DNA of 64,000 bases from Aquilaria yunnanensis. Lineage: Eukaryota > Streptophyta > Magnoliopsida > Malvales > Thymelaeaceae. Under the pieces are notes generated by a model that did not search any database, had not been told where the DNA came from, and saw only the letters and a program-made list of their open reading frames with translations. How positions within the stretch are numbered: the stretch's first letter is position 1; every line of letters begins with the position of its first letter. The stretch lies in NCBI GenBank assembly GCA_039654915.1, contig CM077599.1, positions 10,232,501-10,296,500 on the forward strand. The letters are read 5' to 3'. Positions 57,166 to 64,000 of the stretch are shown here, piece by piece. Position numbers and translations under genes: made by a program.

Positions 57166-59048
57166 GTACATATTTATATATACATACATACATATATATC
57201 CATGTATGTATATGTATCTTTGCCTGATGTGTATAAAATAGCCTATGCCTATTAAAAAGCCGGAATGCAAGACTTCACTTAAGCCGAAAACCATTAGTTT
57301 CGGTCAAAACTTCATGTTTTCAAGTCAAAGTGTGTTCTTGGGTGTTCTTGGCAATTAAGCGTCGGGTTCTTGCCAAATTGATGACCATTGATGATTGGAT
57401 TGAAGAATCAAGCTTGGAATTAATGGTTTCGGCACTAGGCAACCTTGCACTTGAGTTGTCAAGCTTGGTTTTGAAAGTTCAAGTGTTAACCGAGAGCTCA
57501 AGCTTGTAATTGGGTAAGGTTTCACAAATTCTACTTGATTTTGGTAATGATTCCATGTTCAAGTAGATTAATGGCATCTAAGTGATAATGTATATGAGCT
57601 ATATGATCTTAGTTTGCTAGATGGGGCATATATGGAACCTTCGGGTTTATGTGGTTTATTGGCTAGCTAGTCAATAATGGCAAGTACTAAAGTTCAAGGT
57701 AAGTAGGCCAACTTATCTTTGAACTTGGAGCTCTAGTGGATTGGAGATGGAATTGCAAAGCTTGAAGTGCAAAATTATGTATGTGTACTTGCTAGTGGTT
57801 TCGTCCAAGAAGGGCATTGTGGTGTGTGTATGTGTTGTGTGCTTGTTTGCTTGGATGTGCTTGTTAACCTTTTGTAGTTGTTGTTACCATGAATTTATAT
57901 GTCTCGACTAGCATGTGTATATGTTATTATGCTTGTGTTTTAGTGTTTTCCTTGTCTTTCTTGTAGGTTAAGCAAAGCTAATGGAGGTTAAGCTTTCAAG
58001 CTTAACTAAATAAACTCTTTGGAGTTGTAGTGAACCTTATTGAGTTATATACTCATGTCCCTTATTGATTGTGTTTCAGGAAAATGATTAGAGCTTGAGT
58101 GATTGTGGTTGTTAGTTGCTTGAGTGCTAAGTAGTGCTCGGTTTGCCAAGGTATGTGTTATAACCGAATGCTTGGCTTGTTAACCAAATGCTTGGCTTGT
58201 TAAGTACTTAGTGCAAGTCTTATGTTTAATGTATAAACTCATGAGCTTGAGTTTTGCAGAACATTTCAGTATAGAGTTGTGGGACAGGTCTAGGAGGAGC
58301 TATGGATATGTGTTCATGGGCATTAGTGTTTTGGTTTGCTTTCATGACCATGAATTTGGTTACAGGACTTTTCGTTCAAAGCTTGATCTTGTATTGTACC
58401 TTTAAGGTACTTCTCGGGTATTATAGGTAATTGGACATGTAATGCATAACTTGTGCTTGTTTTTTGACAATGAGTGCTCTTGGTATGTTGCCAAGTAGAT
58501 AGTACTTTTGTGTATGTATAGCCTCGGTTGAACTATGTACTTTGTGTATATTAGTTGAATGGATGAATGCCAAGTTATGCTTTGTTTTATAGGTCTTGGA
58601 ATTGTCCTTTTGAGCTAAACCTCTTGTGTTACCATTTAGGCTGAATGTACATTGGCATGAAAACAAATTTTTGAACTTGAAGATGAGATGTGCTTCTTTG
58701 TTGTCATACATTAAAATGCCACACTTGATGAGCACACACCTTAGACACTTAAAGATAAAAGTGTAATGCCTTGTCTTGTGTTGCAAGTAACTTGAAAAGC
58801 CTTGCCTTCTGTTGCAAGTAATTTATGAGCCTTGCCTTGTGCTACAAGTTAAGTACATAGGACTACCTGGTAAGCCTTCTGGGGCACCTCCCAGGCCTCA
58901 ACCTTAAGAAAATAAGACTTAAACTACAAGTTGGAAAGTTGGCCGAAATTAAAGTTAACTCATACAACTAAAAAATGCAAGTGTTTAATAACTTTCATAG
59001 TAGCTTTGTGAGTGGCATTGAGAGTGCACAGTCTGTGGCCTATGTGGG
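56216..59048. other. Intergenic repeat-rich DNA, no gene
   Basis: 56216-57085 is AT-rich. 57240-58990 is of higher complexity, rich in TTGG, CTTG and GCTTG words, with no sustained reading frame. It may be the LTR or untranslated part of a retrotransposon, but I found no paired LTR. At about 58765-58850 a word of the type 'GCCTTG.CTT.TGTTGCAAGTAA' recurs three times at about 30-35 bp spacing. Confidence 0.4.
57087..57163. repeat. Compound (TG)n-(ACAT)n microsatellite
   Basis: A TG-rich tract (57087-57119) is followed by about nine CATA units (57127-57163). Open frames on both strands here are repeat artefacts. Confidence 0.92.
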
Positions 59049-60181
59049 GTGTGACAGAACTTGATTTTGGTGACTGGCCATAGTAAGCGATCAAGTGGTC
59101 AATAAGCATCCAATCATTTAATCGGTCAAGAAAAATTGGGGTAGGAATTCCCATAAAAGGAACTGACCGACTAGTGACCAATTGAGTTTCGGTTACCAAG
59201 GTCAGTCACCAGGCGGTCAGTCACCAATCACCAACCTAGTGACTAACTTGATTCAGTCACCAAAAAACTTTTGTCACTCTTCTCATAAATATATACCCTT
59301 CTTCACTCTTTTTCTTTTTTTTTTTTCTACATCACTTTCCCATTCTTGTTGTTTTTTGACATTCTCCGCGCTAATCTCGTTCGTCAAAGAGGATAGGAAG
59401 TTTCTTCTCCTCTCCATATTAAAAGTTTCTATTTTTTTCTTTGTTTCATCCTTCCTAGTCTCTCATCTGCTTCATCTTCCCCACCTATACTTTGCTTTGA
59501 ATCATCATCGCCCCTGGCTCTCTCTTTGCTTTTCTAATTTCACCAATTGATCACCCTTTGCTAACATCGTCCCGGCCTCCAATCAAGTCCTGCCATCACC
59601 TATCTATCAATTCACCACACCAAATTCGTCATCTTCAATTGGTGGTTTCTTCAAAACCCAAGCTCAGAAATTTTATCTATTTATGTTTTGCTCATGAGTT
59701 AAATTAATTTGTAGTTTCATTTGTTTCGAAGCTATTCATGGGTTTATATTTTTTGCTTCTAAAGAAATTTTTTTAGGTGTGCTTTCTTGCCATGCTCCAG
59801 ATGGGTTTATATGATGATGTATTTACTTGTTATGCCCCTATGTTGTTCCAGCCAATGGAAGGAATTTGCTTTCCCAAATCAAAACTATAACCAAAATGCA
59901 GATGAAAAATATTAAAAAATTTTAAATTTGGCTATCTAAAAATTTTGAAAATATATCCAAAAAAATTTAATTTGAATCTGGGTGTTTAAAATTTAAAAAA
60001 AAATAATCTCGTGATCGATTGGTAACAGCCCTAATCGATTACTATAAAGCATATGGTATCTGACCGAGAAGTCGGTCACCCTTCTTAGTGACAAACTCCA
60101 CCGAATCGGTCACCAAAAAGTGAAATAGTGACTGGCCACTGAGCGATTTGCTGGTCACCAAAATCACTTTCTTTTGTAGTG
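59049..60181. mobile_element. CACTA-like non-autonomous element
   Basis: The right end, reverse-complemented, starts CACTACAAAAGAAAGTGATT and continues TTGGTGACCAGC. The left end (near 59049) reads TGACAGAACTTGATTTTGGTGACTGGC, a degenerate copy. Sub-terminal regions are full of short repeated words (GGTCACCAA, GACTGGCCA, GACCGA) in both orientations, as in CACTA elements. No transposase was seen. The left border is uncertain because the CACTA bases are mutated. Confidence 0.6.
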
Positions 60182-60705
60182 CTGTATATTTGCAACAAAA
60201 AATTCAATTCCATATTTCGGATGTAAAAAAGTCAACTTTGCAAGCATTGTGTCATAATTCAACACCAAACCAAAATTGGACTAAAGCACCACAGATGTGT
60301 AGTTGATATTATTATTATTATTATTATTAAACAAAAAACCTACAATCATAGTGAAACAAATAGAAGAATGGCTATCTAGCTAGATACTCAATAGGGTGAA
60401 AATGCCAGAATTCATGAATCAAAATAGTAGCAATAAAACAAAAATTTGGAATGACCCAATCAAGAATAAACCAAAATAGCACATACAATGGAGAACAAAA
60501 GAGAAGCATGCATTAATCAATTACACGGTTAGTATGCCTAATCCAAAAAAATGTTTCTATGACCAAAATAACAAAGAACAATTAGCATCCAAATGTTATC
60601 ATAAAATTTCAATTTCATTTAAGACATAATCAAAAGCTCTCACTGACCCAACTCCAGTCATGGCAACCATAATTATAAAAAACAAAGACTTTTGAAAGGC
60701 AATAC
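60182..60705. other. AT-rich intergenic DNA
   Basis: No gene. A short ATT run (60310-60329) is present. Confidence 0.5.
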
Positions 60706-61390
60706 AAGGTTGTTAAGATCAATATCCTACTCAGAATTGTTTTTCATCATACAAGATAGAAGTCATAAAAATTGGATCATAAATTGTAAGATCCTACTAA
60801 AAGATTAAAATTTTTTATAATAAATAATATAATTCATAGAAAAACCAATTATATTATAACCTTAATAAAGTCCAAGTGTCATAACAATGACACAACAGAA
60901 TTAGTGTCATAATACAAATAAAACTAGAGCCCTGGTAGAACATTCATCAACATAACTAATACAATAACCAATATAACTTTAAAAGAAATTCATAAACAAA
61001 CATAACTAACACAATAACAACAAAACTTATGACTGTGCTTTCAAGATTTTGAGTTTTGTCTCCTGAATGAGAGAGAGACGAGCTTTTTTTTTTTTAGATT
61101 TACTTCCCAATTCAAGTCATATAACCACTAGTTTGGGTAAGCCCAACTTGGGTAATAAGGACTTAATCACTTAAACTATCTAATTTGGGCTAAAATACAA
61201 GTGTAACAAACAAAAATTAATACCATGTAGGATCACTATGACCGAAAGATCCAATCGATCTTAAGATCTTAATCGGAATCCTGTCCAATCCTATCATATC
61301 ATCGATCATATTACTTTCTGACAATGTTTTATGATATTGGATCGTAAGATCGCAGGTTCATAAAATCCAGATTGGGATCTTAACAACCTT
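60706..61390. mobile_element. Candidate TIR element, 685 bp
   Basis: Inverted ends AAGGTTGTTAAGATC (60706-60720) and its reverse complement GATCTTAACAACCTT (61376-61390). The right third is rich in GATC, GGATC and GATCTTAAGATC words, several of them palindromic. No target duplication was identified. Non-coding. Confidence 0.5.
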
Positions 61391-62100
61391 TTATAGAAAG
61401 ACTAATAAATATTATGCTTCAGTGCCTCCACAACCTATATGTTGGCTCCTGAAAGCTCCAATTAACAAAATCACTAAAAGTAATATAGGTTTATTCTTAC
61501 CATGATAACAACCATCACAACTACGACAAATGCAATGATCTTAGGAAGTATCATATTTGGTACATATCGTATTATCAGCATTCATATTTAAAAATAAAAA
61601 GGGGTAAGCTATTATACTGATATAATCTAATAACATTCATATCTCACTTCCATAACCATTACCAATAGATTTATATTGGAGAGTGAGCTAATTATTGTTT
61701 ATGATCATAACGTGTAAGTGACCTGTGAAAAAAAAACTATCGAGATAGTAATTGCCTGGGGAAGGATAGACAATCCACCAATAGTAATGAAATCTTCCCA
61801 GAGTCTCCAAATTCTTACATCAAGCATGTAGATATAGTTCATGAAAACCACCAGCAGACCTGCTCCCACCAAATTTAAAGTAGTAAAAAAATATGGCCAA
61901 GGCATACATCTGCCATTACAAGCTAGGTATGCTAATTAATAAACTCTTTATGTCCTTGCAAAGCACCATTCTTAATCAAACCAGACATTTCCAATATGAT
62001 TCCTGAAAGTGTCATGTGTAATAATCATTCTAAAAAAGATTCAATAAAATATAGTTTTGAAAGCTAAAAAATAGTGTAAGAACTGTATATATCGTAAAAC
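61391..62100. other. AT-rich DNA with an unassigned open frame
   Basis: A minus-strand frame at 61705-61905 reads a hydrophobic 66-residue peptide (contains LVGAGLLVVFMNYIY and WRLWEDFITIGGL). It could be an exon fragment of a membrane protein, but I do not recognise it and no neighbouring exon was found. Confidence 0.3.
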
Positions 62101-64000
62101 ATACCTGTGGCAACGTCGGGTTTTCTGGAGTCGCCACCAATCTGTTTTTTCTTAGGTCGATTGGATACCTAAAATATGGTCTGCGAGAGTTCGGGGATCG
62201 GGAGTACGGTTACGTTAAAACAACTTTGTTAAAACGCCCAAAAATTGGCACCTTAGTTGAATTTAATTTTATTTTGCTTTGCTTTTAAAAAATTTTCAGT
62301 TAATTTTCAAAATTAGAAATTTTAACTGGATTAGTCGAAATGTGGATTTTTTTTTAAATTAATTAATTTGTATGAAATTTTATACTTCCGAACCATGGAC
62401 TCTGCCGAGTCATTTGGACACGGAAGATTTTGATTCCGAACCATGGACTCTGCCGAGTCATTTGGACACGGAATTTGGTGAACTTTTAAATAATTTAATC
62501 CATATTGTAAATATGGATTTTTTATCTTTGTATTTATTTAATTTATTTAGTAAAAAAAAAGTTTTCAAAACTGTAGATCCTGCCGGATCATCCGGATATG
62601 GAAATTAATTTTTTATAATTAATTATTACATTCTTACTTATTATAGAATTAATTGTTAGTTTAATTACTAATTCGTAATTCTTTTTGTTTATGAAATTTT
62701 TAGATTTATTAATAATCTAAAAATTTTATTTATTTATTTATTTTTTCTTTTCTTTTTTTTTCTTTTGATTTTCTTATCTTTCTTTTCTTTTTTTTTTTAT
62801 TAATTTTTCTTGTTTAATGAAGGATATTTATTATTTAAAGAATTAATTAAAAAAAAGTAATTAATTTTTTTTAATAAGAAGTTAATTCAAAAAAAAAATT
62901 TGATCATGGTACGGGGCGTTGTTACTCAGCCAGACCCTCTTCACCAGGTGAAGCAGCTCAAAAGCGGGCACGAGACAGTTTCCAGCCAATATACCATGAA
63001 CTAAAAATTTTTAGACTTAACAACATGACTTAGATTTATTTTATGTTTTTTTTATTTAATTAAAATTTTATTTATTCAATGATGAAGGCAAAATTCATAT
63101 GTATTTTTCAAAAATAGAACAAAAGTCTTAATTTTGTTTTGAATGAATTAAGCAAAAATGATTATTCAAGAAAAGAAACTAAAAAAAAAATTTTATGTAT
63201 ATTTTAAACATAAAGGAAAATTTTTGATATTTATATGTTTTGTTTTTTTGATAAAAAAAATTAACTAAAAAGAAGTGATTATTTAACAAGGATCTTAAAA
63301 AAATAAAATTTATATGTATATTTTAAAAAAATAAAGGAAAGTTTTGATATTTATATTTCATTTTTTATGTTTTTTTTTTGTTTGATAAATAATTTTAATT
63401 AATAAGTCTAAGATATTTAAGAGATAATTTAATTCTTGTGAATTTATTCTATTTTTGAAATCATTTGCTAAGATTTTTATAAAGGAAACAAAAAGTTATA
63501 TCTTTTCATTATTTTAAAAGAAATAAGCAAAATATTACTGAATAAAATATTAGCCCAAAAATTTTACTTTTATCATTATTTTTATTACTAAAAAAAGGTC
63601 ATATTTTATTATTTTAAAATAAATAAGTAAAATGTTACTGAATAAAATATTAACCCAAAAATTTTACCCTTTTTTGTTCTTTTTATTAATAAAGAAAACT
63701 AAAAAGTTATATTATAAAAATAAGTAAAATATTACTGAAAAATATTAACCCAAAAATTTTACTCTTTTTATTCTTTTTTATTAATAAAGAAAACTAAAAA
63801 TTTATATTTTATTATTTTAATAAATAATTAATATATTAGTCCAAAGTTTTTTTATTTTTAATAAAGAAAAATTTATTTATATATTTTATTTAAAAATATT
63901 TCCAAGCCATGGATCCTGGCGGATCATTTGGTCATGGAGTTTTAATTTTTATTAAATTTTAATTATTTAATTAATTATTAATTTTAATTATAATTTTATT
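62101..64000. repeat. Repeat-element DNA with hairpin motifs, probably part of a retrotransposon
   Basis: It starts with a GC-richer 'CAACGTCGGGTTTTCTGG...GAGTCGCCACC' block and contains four copies of a hairpin motif (62386-62425, 62434-62473, about 62573-62602, 63907-63937). A further GC-richer island at 62905-62998 is closed by CATGGTA / TACCATG and contains CTTCACC-A-GGTGAAG. Between these are AT-rich stretches with recurrent 'AAATATTA.CCCAAAAATTTTAC' words (63540-63760). No coding frame. The element continues beyond the window, and its class is not established. Confidence 0.5.

Noticed and set aside
57010..57294. Overlapping frames on both strands rich in Tyr/Ile/His/Thr repeats
   Set aside because: They are translations of the (TG)n and (ACAT)n microsatellite.
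61705..61905. 66-residue hydrophobic open frame on the minus strand
   Set aside because: No recognised family, no flanking exons, and it lies in AT-rich DNA where chance hydrophobic frames are common.

Overview
This is nuclear DNA from a flowering plant, most likely a woody eudicot; I could not identify the species. The evidence is spliced genes with plant-type introns, two plant disease-resistance (NLR) genes of the CC-NB-LRR At4g27190-like kind, a plant cytochrome c, very AT-rich intergenic DNA, and many plant transposon classes (L1-type LINEs with RNase H, Mutator-like TIR elements, Stowaway, TRIM, CACTA, Helitron). No bacterial features such as operons or CRISPR arrays were seen.

Layout. 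1-3.4 kb: AT-rich, with a diverged tandem duplication. 3.4-5.3 kb: a decayed NLR fragment, then a chimera of an M1 aminopeptidase exon and a MAPKKK fragment. 6.36-9.27 kb (-): an intact CC-NB-LRR gene. 9.5-9.65 kb: a tRNA-derived SINE head. 9.77-19.2 kb: Helitron territory with two clear Helitron 3' ends (16127 and 19207), a nested TRIM, long internal duplications and a ten-exon RPA1-like gene directly before the second end. 20.7-32.6 kb: a small coiled-coil gene and its tandem copy. The copy is split by a Mutator-like element (itself carrying a full-length but broken LINE and a 428-bp mini-element), by a Pack-MULE-like element carrying a decayed histone H3 fragment, and by a Stowaway-like element. 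33.4-36.6 kb (+): a second NLR-like gene with a long open frame but a vestigial nucleotide-binding domain. 40.1-41.8 kb (-): three-exon cytochrome c. 42.4-43.7 kb: a 1272-bp long-TIR element with an 11-bp target-site duplication. 44.8-46.4 kb (-): a 5'-truncated LINE. 48.7-49.3 kb: a 588-bp TIR element with a 10-bp duplication. 50.6-53.2 kb (-): a seven-transmembrane protein gene with a probable 5'-UTR intron. 53.6-64 kb: LINE remnants, microsatellites, a CACTA-like element, another TIR candidate, and AT-rich repeat DNA with four copies of a hairpin motif.

Working genes probably number four: the NLR at 6.4 kb, the P-loop-less NLR at 33.5 kb, cytochrome c and the 7-TM protein. The RPA1-like gene is intact over all visible exons but lacks a 5' start and belongs to a mobile element. 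The NLR genes and the NLR fragment mark an NLR cluster enlarged by transposon insertion and local duplication.
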